Under the pieces are notes generated by a model, which was not told the origin of the DNA, did no database searches, and worked only from the letters and a program-made list of their open reading frames with translations. 64,000 bases of DNA from positions 13,206,001-13,270,000 of the forward strand of contig CM106586.1 in the NCBI GenBank assembly GCA_048013815.1, read 5' to 3'. The DNA comes from Setoptus koraiensis (taxonomy: Eukaryota; Arthropoda). Both the position numbers and the translations under genes were made by a program. Below, piece by piece: positions 54,991 through 64,000 of this stretch. Each line of letters opens with the position of its first letter. The stretch's first letter is position 1.

Positions 54991-55624
54991 CGTATGATGG
55001 TCTTGTATGATGTGATTGTACTTTTATTATTGTATAATTGTTTTATTGTAATGCTGCTGTTGCTTCTCCTGCCGCGGCGCGTAGCACACTGACAAGCTAT
55101 TGGAATAGTAATAGAATTTAAATTGTTGTCGCATCGTCATTTTAATCAAGCGTTTAATTAATGGTGATGATACTACACACTGATGAAACCGATTGGAAAT
55201 TTTAGCATACAAAAGCGGGACTCGTTTTTTTAACCCTACGTTACGGTAGCAAGTCCCAATACTAGTAACGATGAACATATTTTTTTTTATCTAACAAATC
55301 TTCTTGAGACAGTCAATCAAATAGATTCCGAAAAGTAACCGACATGCCATCGATACACTCGATGGCTGGTGGTTCTCAAAGATAGCGCTGGTAAATTTAA
55401 AACACTTTATCAAATGTGTCAGTCAGGCAAATGTGTGGGTGTTCATTTAGAGGGGATAGGGGATAGAGGATCTAACACGACAGACTGAATGTTAGTGATA
55501 ATGTCGGTTTTCATGACAAAGCCTCGGCAGGCACTTGTTGTTGTTGTTCGCCGGTGAACATGCACACCGCTAAGACGACGACACCAACATTTATGGTTTT
55601 CTTGGTGCACGAAAAAATTCCTAG

Positions 55625-55822
55625 AAGAAAATACTAATCTAGATGGATGTAAAAATAAAAAATGACTTTTCCCTTAGATTCACATGATTAGATTAACCAT
55701 CTAATCATCTCACTATGTTTAGCAAAAAGCTAAAAAAAGCGCTTCCAAGTCACTGCAAAAGTAAGAGCAAAGCTGGAAACAAACCACAAAACAAGGTAGA
55801 ACCTCCTGTTGTTACAAAATTA
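55625..55822 (+). pseudogene. Arginine kinase pseudogene, 5' part, inverted
   Basis: 55625-55724 matches the 5' flank of the intact kinase (AAAATACTAATCTAGATRGA). ATG 55725 opens MFSKKLKKALPSHCKSKSK, followed by NKPQNKVEPPVVTKL, a diverged version of the kinase's basic N-terminus. Similarity ends after the VVTKL leucine codon, exactly where the other fragment (ending at 51298) begins. Orientation is opposite to both other arginine-kinase copies. Confidence 0.85.
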
Positions 55823-56985
55823 GCATGCGCATTATCGGACCCCTATGAATCCTACGGCCGCGTACAAAAATAAAGAGAAAGCCTTTCCCACAAGCATCTG
55901 GTGAACCGCCGAAACCAGAGAGAGAGACGAAATTCGTTCGTGCCGAAGCCCTGTTTCGCATAGGGCATGCGCACGTTTTTCGCAAAATTTCGCAACAATT
56001 CTCAATTTCTTATTTAGTGCGCTTGCTTAGCCTCGAATAGATGCGAGAATGCGCATGAAATTTTTTTTTGGGGGGCAGATATCTCGAAAATAAAGCATTT
56101 CACGGGAAAACGAATGTCCATTCCTTGCTCCTCAGATACATGAGAATTCAACAAGACTAAATTCAGGTCAAAAGCGGTGTCATGCTTAGGAGGTTTCCCT
56201 TGTAAGACAATCAAAAATCTTATGACAGTGTGAGCCCAAGTCAAAGGCAATGGGGATGAATTATCTCGGCGAGGGAACGTAATAGAAACAAGAGTGGAAA
56301 ACTCGAGACGGAGTAATTGGATCAAAAATGCTATTTTATTTGACCAATAGGTAGGTCGATTTTGGGGAAAATGCCGGGCGTCGATGTTTCAATGTTACCG
56401 AAGCCAAAGGGAGTCATGTTTCGTCGATAGTGTTATGAATTCGAGATAGCATAGGTCCATAGCAGAGGTTCTTCTATCCGCACGCCAGGCTCATCAACCC
56501 TTTGTGAGGACGTTTAAACGGGTTTCTTGCGGCCAATTTCTCTGTCTCTACTGGTTCTGAGCGGCGTCTTCTGAATTCGTTCCTAGGAGGCCTGTGCTGA
56601 CAGACTTGGCAGGCAATGATTGATAATTTTCCAGTTTTGTACAAGCAATTTGTAAAGGAGAGAAACACTCAACCAATCATCACTACTAGATATTTACTAC
56701 CTTTTAGTTCCGTATGATTGAACAAACAAACATACAAACAAACAAACGAGAATTGTACTGTTCCTGTATAACACATCATCATCATACATATATCACGCTG
56801 TGAATTGTTTCGTCAAGTTATCTCTTGCTCTTTTGTCAAGCTGGTACCGAGTTATCTCCGTACATTTACATAGACATAGACATTCCAGCAAACATCGATT
56901 TGGAACTTCCACTTAGCGCCGCAGCAACTCAGAAGCGATCCTACCGAGCGATCAAACATTAAGAAGCTAAAAAGAAAATGCTTCA
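55823..56985. other. Intergenic region between the 5' pseudogene and arginine kinase
   Basis: No recognisable gene to about 56610. From about 56612 the sequence is the 3' flank of arginine kinase and matches 50245-50560. A minus-strand frame of about 100 codons at 56014-56325 resembles nothing I know. Confidence 0.5.
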
Positions 56986-58161
56986 CTACATGGACCTTTC
57001 CATTGCGATCAGTTGCTCTATGCCGTCCTGCATCTCTCGAACTGCTTGATATTCTGTCAGGCCGAGCCTACGCTTGTTGGAAATGTCATATACTCCGCCA
57101 ACACTCTCGGTGTGTTCACCGCTAGTACCACGCACTTGTAGATTGTATTTTCCGGCCAGCTCCTCTAATTTTTTCATATCAGCTGCCAATTTGGGCAATT
57201 TTATGTGCACTGATGCACGAATGGTTGTGCCCAAATTGGTGGGACAAAATGTCAAATATCCCAATCTGTTATCCCTCGAAAATGGCAGCTTGGCCTCGAT
57301 AGCTCTAACACCGGCCACCATTCGCGAATATATAGCCCTAAGATCGCCACCGGGTTGCATGCTAATAACTCTCAGGTGATCCTCCTCGTTGACCCAAACT
57401 AAGAATGTCTTGTTGGCATTGTGAAAAATACCTCGACCTGTTGGCCAGAATCGACATGCATTGGCTGTTTGCAAGAAACGATCGCCCTCTTTAAACAGGA
57501 AATGATCGTCAATGAGTTTCTGTTGAACCTCTTTAGTCATGCCAGTCAACGGATAATAAGTTCCCGCCAGATCGCCTGTCAGCTCCTTCAACACTGTGCT
57601 GACTTTCTGCTCCATATCTTTGTATTGAGCTTCAGTGAGGCAGGGATTGAATGGGTACCCCTTGAGCGATCGGCCGCAACGAACGCGAGTAGACACGACA
57701 AACTCGTTGTTTGGATCAACATTGCCCAAGCTATCACGATCACCGAAATCGCTAGCCGGGTGCTTGTCGGTCGCCTTGAAGCCGCCGTGATATTCCTCGA
57801 TAATTGGATTGAATAGATCAGCGAAAAGGGTATACGACTCGGCGTCTGGCGCATAGATTCCAACGCCTGAATCTAAATTTTCAAAGCCTGATTGGCACAC
57901 ATCCAATAAAGTGGCGCCCATGGCAGTTTTGAGTAACTTAAGTTTGTCGAAAGTCTGACGAGTGAGATATTTCTTCAGTAGCGAATGACATTGATCCGGT
58001 GTTGCGGCCTGCAATTTATTGTAACCAGCCTCCAATTTTGCAACAACAGAAGGGTCTACCTTGCTCTGTGGTTTGTTGCTAGGTTTGCTCTTACTTTTAC
58101 TCCTACTTTTGGAACGTTGCAGTGACTTGGAAGCGCTTTTTCTTGGCTTTTTGTTAAACAT
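56986..58161 (-). CDS. Arginine kinase
   Basis: An intronless frame of 391 residues. The enzyme transfers phosphate between ATP and arginine to buffer cellular ATP; in arthropods it replaces creatine kinase. Visible features are the specificity segment [15 protein letters not shown], the nucleotide-binding arginines in [19 protein letters not shown], the reactive cysteine in [16 protein letters not shown], and the C-terminal [11 protein letters not shown]. From [15 protein letters not shown] onward it has the normal length of about 357. The first 34 residues are an extra basic, Ser/Lys/Arg-rich extension ([16 protein letters not shown]) not usual in arthropod arginine kinases. Two broken relatives lie within 7 kb. 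Confidence 0.96.
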   Translation of the reverse strand: MFNKKPRKSASKSLQRSKSRSKSKSKPSNKPQSKVDPSVVAKLEAGYNKLQAATPDQCHSLLKKYLTRQTFDKLKLLKTAMGATLLDVCQSGFENLDSGVGIYAPDAESYTLFADLFNPIIEEYHGGFKATDKHPASDFGDRDSLGNVDPNNEFVVSTRVRCGRSLKGYPFNPCLTEAQYKDMEQKVSTVLKELTGDLAGTYYPLTGMTKEVQQKLIDDHFLFKEGDRFLQTANACRFWPTGRGIFHNANKTFLVWVNEEDHLRVISMQPGGDLRAIYSRMVAGVRAIEAKLPFSRDNRLGYLTFCPTNLGTTIRASVHIKLPKLAADMKKLEELAGKYNLQVRGTSGEHTESVGGVYDISNKRRLGLTEYQAVREMQDGIEQLIAMERSM

Positions 58162-59268
58162 GATAAAACGATTAGATGGTTAAGACGAAATGTTAAAAAG
58201 AACAGTTATTCTGTTATTGTCACATCTATCTAGATTAGTATTTTCTCATAGTATTTTTGTATGGGCATATGAAAACGATAAATGTTTGTCGCGCGACAAT
58301 CAGGCGAGACAGTCGTACGTGTATTAGACTGTGTGAAATAATTCCTTTGCGTTGGTAATGAAGGCATTGGACGACGAGCATCATGCGTAACACCAGAGTA
58401 AGGATTACAACTCAGATCTGCGAATAGCCAGTACAAATGAGAAAAAAAAATTAGGATCAAAATGAGTATCGCGATACAAATGCTAGGAGACGATTAAGTC
58501 CTAATTTTGATGACTTAAATTCTTGATTTGATCAGATTTTTGTTTGCTTGTTTGATGAGTTGTCTTGGTTGATGAGTATAGTTTGGTCGTTTTCTGTTCT
58601 TTCTGACGCCGTCCCATTGATTTGCTGAATACCATGATCCTAACAAACTCTTCCTTTCACAGACATCTGCAACGAATGAGTCAGTTGATGGCTGGACGAT
58701 GCAATTTTGAAAAATCAAGAATGAGACTCATATTTAAAACTCTTTCATCATGACACCGTTTTCGGCGTCACTCTAGACTTGTCGAGTTCTCCTTCCTCTA
58801 AAAAGCACAAAAACATGTTTCATTTTCCCGGAGAATGCTTGGTTTTTGAGAAATCTAGCTCAGAATTAGCTCATTATGCCCAGTCTCTCCAGTATTTGAG
58901 GTGGTATAGGAGGTGTTAGCAAAAAACGTGTCCGAAGAAAATTGATAGAAACCGATAATACTTGATAATTTTATTCCGGAACTCCAATGATAAATTTTAC
59001 ATCCCTTGGCAACGCAAAGAATCCAGAAATATCGTTTTGTTCGAATTCTAGACCAAGAATAGATCGGAATGAATGGATATATGAATGAGTATGTTACATG
59101 CTTTAAAAGGCAGGCGAAATTCTCGGTAGAGCTTTTTGCGGCCAGAAATAGAATATCTCCTTATAACAGTGCAGTTTCGGGATTTGACGACAAAAAATTG
59201 CATCGAATTGAGAACATTTGAATTTTCATTCACGGAGATACAAAGCTCGATCTGAAATTTAGAAGAAA
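58162..59268. other. Intergenic region
   Basis: 1.1 kb of AT-rich sequence between arginine kinase and the orphan membrane protein; the two genes are divergent, so both promoters should lie here. No core promoter motif stands out. Confidence 0.5.
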
Positions 59269-60645
59269 ATGCTTTGTCTCCAGTTTTTCACTTTGATACT
59301 CACCGTATCCTATATTGGTCTTGGAAGATCGACTGAAGCTCTGATCTCGTCACGGGATGAATGTAAAACAAAAATTGCCACTGTTGACTCAGTGGAAAAA
59401 TTCTTGGTCTTCATCGATGAACTGGATATCCCAAGGAACGTTCTGAACAAATGCTTGCATAGTGCCGATGGTATAGGTGATTTGCAGGCCCTAATAGGAA
59501 TCGTCCAACAATCGTCTTCGGTTCATTCTGTTTGCGAACCAGATTTCATTGATCGATTAATGCATTTTGAAAATAACCTGCGCCTTCATGCAACTCGTGG
59601 GCGACTTCGTTTCAGATTGAAACATCGATTGTCGCGATTTTTCGCACTCTTTACTGGTCAGGTTATCGTAACATGCAAAAAGAATCTTGAAAAGAAGCTA
59701 GAACAAGCGGAACGCGAGCGGAATGTTGAACAGAGTTTGAGTATGATCAAAGAGATAGAACTCAAAAAAGTGCCGACTGAAGATTTGCCGCTAAGCAAAG
59801 GAATGCGATATCTAATGAAAATAGCTATGCAAAGCAAACCGTGGTTTACCGATCTACCCGACCATCTATTATTGGCCGAATCTATCGAGGAAAGCGCATC
59901 TGGTATTTTTGTCGTCTTGAGTAATTTCGAAATGATAGAAAAATATGCGAAATTGAAGAAGGCCTGCAAATTGATTGATAGATACGCACAAAGTTCTATA
60001 TATCCGATAGCGAGACTTGCTTCGTACGGTTACATGGCCAGAGACGATTCGAAAGTTTTGGATGGAAATCTTAGGAGCAGCCCACGAGTGAGTAGATGGT
60101 TATCAGTGGTGCAATACTGTCAGAGCGTATTTATCATTCGAGCTCAACTGGATATCGAAGAAAACTTGCCATACAGTTTAGAAAAGGACCTCATCGCGAC
60201 TGAAATGATGGTCAGCACAAAGTTGGACGCGTTTAGATTTGAAGAAAAAGAATCTGTTCACGAATTCGATCACAATATCCAAGTCTACCACGCCACAACA
60301 TCAGGCGTGACCGGTTGGCTCAGAAAGCAATTGAGCAAAGTTGATGAGAGGCTGGTCAAAAAGTTGATGAAATTGTACGGTAATCAAGATAAGCAAACGA
60401 TAAATTCTGTACTGTCGGGGCCCGATTCAGAGGGCCAAGTACAATTTGGTGGCTCTACAACTCTCGTGACAAATCACGCTGCAACGACCACGACGGCGGT
60501 CGCATCGCACGCTCATGGTATTTCGACAGGTACCCGCGAAACCCTGATTATTCTAGCGGTTATTTTCGCGGTGATGTTACTCTCTTACCTCTTGTATAGC
60601 AAGTTAGCGAAAGGGTGGTTGATGGTGTTAAAGGCAGGGTACTGA
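59269..60645 (+). CDS. Orphan type I membrane protein
   Basis: An intronless frame of 458 residues that I do not recognise. Residues 1-24 look like a cleavable signal peptide (LCLQFFTLILTVSYIGLG). The ectodomain of about 400 residues is helical in character, with a strongly basic patch (RGRLRFRLKHRLSRF), a charged coiled-coil-like stretch (KKNLEKKLEQAERER) and a few cysteines. A Thr/Ala/His-rich stalk precedes a transmembrane segment at about 425-445 (LIILAVIFAVMLLSYLLY) and a short basic tail. An AATAAA lies 23 nt past the stop. Signal peptide and anchor argue for a cell-surface protein; its function is unknown. Confidence 0.7.
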   Translation: MLCLQFFTLILTVSYIGLGRSTEALISSRDECKTKIATVDSVEKFLVFIDELDIPRNVLNKCLHSADGIGDLQALIGIVQQSSSVHSVCEPDFIDRLMHFENNLRLHATRGRLRFRLKHRLSRFFALFTGQVIVTCKKNLEKKLEQAERERNVEQSLSMIKEIELKKVPTEDLPLSKGMRYLMKIAMQSKPWFTDLPDHLLLAESIEESASGIFVVLSNFEMIEKYAKLKKACKLIDRYAQSSIYPIARLASYGYMARDDSKVLDGNLRSSPRVSRWLSVVQYCQSVFIIRAQLDIEENLPYSLEKDLIATEMMVSTKLDAFRFEEKESVHEFDHNIQVYHATTSGVTGWLRKQLSKVDERLVKKLMKLYGNQDKQTINSVLSGPDSEGQVQFGGSTTLVTNHAATTTTAVASHAHGISTGTRETLIILAVIFAVMLLSYLLYSKLAKGWLMVLKAGY

Positions 60646-60668
60646 AAGTGAGATTTTTCATCATAGAA

Positions 60669-60674
60669 AATAAA
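60669..60674 (+). terminator. Poly(A) signal AATAAA for the orphan membrane protein
   Basis: The first AATAAA after the stop codon at 60645, at a distance of 23 nt. Confidence 0.5.
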
Positions 60675-62040
60675 AATTCACCATCTCAATAATGAAATGT
60701 GCCGACTGGAATTGATTAACAATTATAACCAAGCAATTCGCAAGCAAAATTGGTTTGTAAACGTTTATTGAAAACTTTATCGTCTCATACTGTTTGATGC
60801 AATCAATTACCAGACGATATTTTGTCAGATAATTAGTTTTTCTAGATCTATCGGCGTAAGTGGCAACATGATATCTTTATGATGTTCTGAATAATCATGC
60901 ACGAATAAACATTTATTCGTCGAATGAATCGTCAAGTTCAATCATGCGTCTGAGTAGGATAGAGATAACCAGATCTCACACATTAATAACCAGACAAGAT
61001 CATGATTGATACTCTTTATTCTTAGTTGCCGAAACGAGTTTGTTATTCCATCTATTTTCAACTTTTATGCTGTGATCATTCTAATGAATGAACTAGTTGT
61101 CAATTGCCAGACGGCATTGTTTGTCATATGATACATGCACCTTATCTCCAGAGTAAATTCAAACTTTATCTTATGCATTGATATGGTACGATTAGACTCT
61201 AATCATTTGATACAGATTGTTCATATGTTTGTCGAAGTGAGCAATAGCTCTTAATGTTTACAGCTTTTTGAAGGTGAAAACAAAGTCAATATACGCTAAT
61301 GTCACAAACGACCGCTTATCATTATGCTCATAGATCTACAACTAGTTTTGAAGCTTGTAATTAAATCTATAGTAATTAGTGAGAGCATTGTTTGCGTTTA
61401 AGGAGAATGAACAATAGTTTGATAGCACACAGGAGTTGTTGTTGGTATAAATCGACATTATTTTGTTGGATAGTAAGCTGACAAACAAAACTAACAATCT
61501 TGTTGTCTTTTGGTGCTTGAGTAACTACTGGCCACTCCACTAATGATTAATTAGAACTTTCCATGCCGGGCAACTTATCAGACTTTCACCACTCAGAGTG
61601 GCTCAGGAATTGATCTTGGAAATAGAAATATTCATCCATATTTTGTCCATGAATTGATAAACTTTGATGAAGATAAGGAAAATTCCGATTATGACCACTG
61701 CTATATCTATAACTCAACCTAAAATTCCTATGTAATATCCATATCTGGAATATTCCATTGCATTCTGCAGATATTAATTACAAGTTGCTTCATTTTTGTT
61801 GCATGTGACTCTTTCACGTGTAATCTTTCACTCAATGCAACTGGCCCATCCGGCATCTCCTAATCACGGCCAACGCGATCTCAGCATAGACAAGAAATAT
61901 TGTCATAAAAGTGTTGAAAAGCTGAGGCATTTTTCCAGAGTTATAATTCGGACAAAAAATCAATAGATTCATTAGATGTATAATTATTGTGATGTTAGTA
62001 TCGTAGTGGAAATACGACTTTCTTCGTTATTTGCTCCAAT
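60675..62040. other. Intergenic region
   Basis: 1.4 kb of AT-rich sequence with no supportable gene. A possible further 3' exon of the chemoreceptor could lie at its right end but none could be fixed. Confidence 0.5.
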
Positions 62041-63886
62041 TTATGTCGCGATATTTACCCATACTAAGTTTTTATAATTTGTCGTTCGATCTTGGAAACA
62101 TGTAAATCCAACTATTTCTTCCTTGCTTTGTGCATAGAAGTCCATCATCTGTCGCATTGATTAACAAGTCACGCCTCAGAGATTTTTGTCAATCATTCAC
62201 AAATTTATGACCAACATTGAGCATTCATGTGTGATCAATACTTACATAATCGTGCAATTGGTGTGGCAATTTGACATTCATAAGTATGTACTCGAGAACA
62301 TCCGTTGGCGCTGATGCCTAGCGATCATGGCAAATATTTTGGGTTGGGCTGTTAATGTGCTCTTGTGTAAAAATCTTTAAAACTTCTGAACTTAGACTCA
62401 TCGATAGATATCTCATGTTTGTTTTACTCACCTGATGTGCAACATGAACGGACATATATGCCGGTTTAATAATAAGAGCCATCATACAACAGGTGACAAA
62501 CAAAAAATTGAATGCGATCACTGAATTCACTTTGACATAACATAAGAAAAAAAGAGTTAAACCCAAACAAAGAAAACCACCTAGCCAATAATAATCAAGC
62601 ATTCTGGACCAAAACTCGTTAGCCTTGTGAACGATTTCGCATATTTCGTTGTGTCTCAAGCAAAGATTGAATAACTGATTACACTGATGCAAATCTGGTC
62701 CAACAAACCAATGGTCATGATACTTTCTCTTTAGGCTGCCGTTTTTTTCTTTTGGGTCTTGCAATTTGACGAGCTTGTTGATTACATTAGCATATAGCGG
62801 AAACACGCCGAATCGAGCACGACGATTAGCATCGGGTTTCTTGACCAGATTCTTGTTAGATTGAGATGGGCCATGTTCGTTGAGGAGATTGGAAGCGATT
62901 TCTGAAGCCAATTTGTACAATTCGCAGTTGACCTTCTCGAATTCTTCTAGAATTGCATTACAGACTGTTTTAAAATAGTAGACGTATAAATATAAGCGGC
63001 CAAAAGAAATGCCCATCCAGATGATGTATAGCGAGAACCACAACATTGATGATTCTTTGATTACTTCTCGTCTGCCACTCAGCAATCCATTTGCTTGCGT
63101 ATCACTTCTTTCATTATATTTATTGGGATCAACATATCGAAATTGACCCACCAACCACGGCACCATGGCAAACATTAGTATCACTGGACTGTATATAATC
63201 ACAAATGAAACGCGAGCCTTCACCTTAACGGCTACTCTCCTGATATCAAAATCTATTGTTCTGCGATCAATCATCTTCTGTCTGCAACTTATATAGGGCT
63301 CTAAATGATTTGTATAACCGGATTGGCTTGATAGATTTCTGAATTTTTCTGTCAACATGTAAGAGGTGAAAAACAACAGAAATGACATAAGCGATTGAGC
63401 CCATCTTGCTTTGCCTGCTGTGTATTGATTGGCTGAATATAAACTATATGGCGAAGCGTGAAATATGCCAGCAGCTTCGTGTACCAGAGTGAATATATCA
63501 ATGCATCTATAGAATATGTTGAAGAAACGTATATGTCGCTTGTTGGCCTCACTCAATACTATTATTCCATTTCCGGTTGAAGTTTTCGATTTGCACGAAT
63601 CAACAATGTGACCAAAATTGCTAGCGCTTTCATCATCTGTACTACTACGAAAAAGAGACTTTTTGGGTGCGGTAGCCGTGGATCTTGATTGATCTTTGCA
63701 TGCGCCCACGAAACGCAAGCCAAAATCAAAGAAAGTCTCTAACGGATGATCGCTGTAGCGAGCATAACAGTCGACGTAATGTTGCTTGATGATTCTCTCC
63801 ATGTCGGATGACCAATATATTCGATTGATCATCCCCATATCATCCCGTACGACCAAACTGTACTTGTTACTTATGTAATCAACCAT
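62041..63886 (-). CDS. Gustatory-receptor-like chemoreceptor
   Basis: The main exon 63886-62432 encodes 485 residues with about six hydrophobic helices (WAQSLMSFLLFFTSYML; VSFVIIYSPVILMFAMVPWLV; SSMLWFSLYIIWMGISF; YYWLGGFLCLGLTLFFLCYV; NFLFVTCCMMALIIKPAY), the pattern of arthropod gustatory receptors. It ends at a consensus donor CATCAG|GTGAGT in phase 0. A candidate last exon, 62148-62041 after acceptor ATGCGACAG, adds MMDFYAQSKEEIVGFTCF and NYKNLVW, which looks like the end of such receptors, giving about 520 residues. Reading through the donor instead gives a 522-residue version ending at 62318. Both remain possible. Predicted role: ligand-gated channel in taste or smell; the family call rests on topology and the C-terminal motif. 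Confidence 0.6.
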
Positions 63887-64000
63887 TCTTTAATTGTTGT
63901 TGTTGTCAAATATGAAATTATACATCGATGATAAATTATATTAAAATTCAAAGAACGATCGAACGAACTTGATGGATTGATCTAGTGGTCATGATTCATG
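63887..64000. other. Upstream flank of the chemoreceptor
   Basis: 114 bp of AT-rich sequence with a short GTT run next to the start codon; nothing else seen. Confidence 0.4.

Larger units (their letters stand above)
47221..55562. repeat. Inverted duplication of a FATP gene with flanks
   Basis: 47221-50244 matches the reverse complement of 52919-55562. The shared part covers about 950 bp and 570 bp of 5' flank respectively (with indels), both exons, the short intron and some 25 bp past the stop (GCGCAT(G/A)GTATGGTTGCC). The arms are separated by an arginine-kinase pseudogene and a transposon. Outside these limits similarity stops abruptly. Confidence 0.88.

Noticed and set aside
47221-55562. 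A palindromic amplicon formed by direct inverted duplication
   Set aside because: The complementary arginine-kinase breakpoints explain the inverted FATP pair better by tandem duplication plus inversion.
1-64000. CRISPR arrays, operons, rRNA or tRNA genes
   Set aside because: None seen. Tandem arrays here have no spacers of constant length, gene structure is eukaryotic, and no tRNA B-box with a matching fold was noticed.

Overview
The window is nuclear DNA of an animal, almost certainly an arthropod. Recognisable genes are a receptor tyrosine kinase of the Alk type, an SH2B/Lnk-type adaptor, a secreted frizzled-related protein, a Dorsal-type Rel factor, an ERG/FEV-type ETS factor, a large nucleolar protein resembling URB2, two fatty-acid transport proteins (SLC27/FATP), an arginine kinase and a chemoreceptor. 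An sFRP together with intron-poor genes, long Gln/Asn/His runs and a mariner-like element suggests a chelicerate, perhaps an acariform mite; that placement is an inference of moderate confidence. Layout, left to right: 1-4078 is GC-rich non-coding sequence; 4079-9729 (+) is the 3' half of Alk (glycine-rich ectodomain, transmembrane segment, split kinase domain); 12389-12967 (-) is an SH2B-type SH2 exon; 14552-16073 (+) is an sFRP, convergent with an intronless dorsal homologue at 16452-19079 (-). Then 23677-34969 (-) holds an ETS gene in three recognisable exons with an intron of about 7.4 kb; 34970-42541 is a GC-rich, repeat-laden desert; 42542-45709 (-) encodes the URB2-like protein. The last 18 kb is AT-richer: a FATP / arginine kinase cluster (47.2-58.2 kb), an orphan type I membrane protein (59269-60645, +) and a chemoreceptor (62041-63886, -). 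Functionally, Alk, an SH2B adaptor, an sFRP (Wnt modulator), Dorsal (Toll/NF-kB) and an ETS factor lie next to each other. This is a neighbourhood of signalling genes, but nothing in the DNA shows that they are co-regulated. The most notable observations are: (a) the Alk kinase domain is interrupted at three points by long low-complexity inserts that stay in frame; (b) two broken arginine-kinase pieces at 51298 and 55822 end at the same codon in opposite orientations, which is the signature of a segmental inversion that flipped one FATP copy; (c) the Dorsal and ETS proteins share a short SUMO-acceptor-like module; (d) several unrelated minisatellites with the same 10-bp period surround the ETS gene; and (e) there are several strong hairpins, one inside an Alk kinase intron. 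Splice sites were placed by consensus and reading-frame phase only; no transcript evidence was available.
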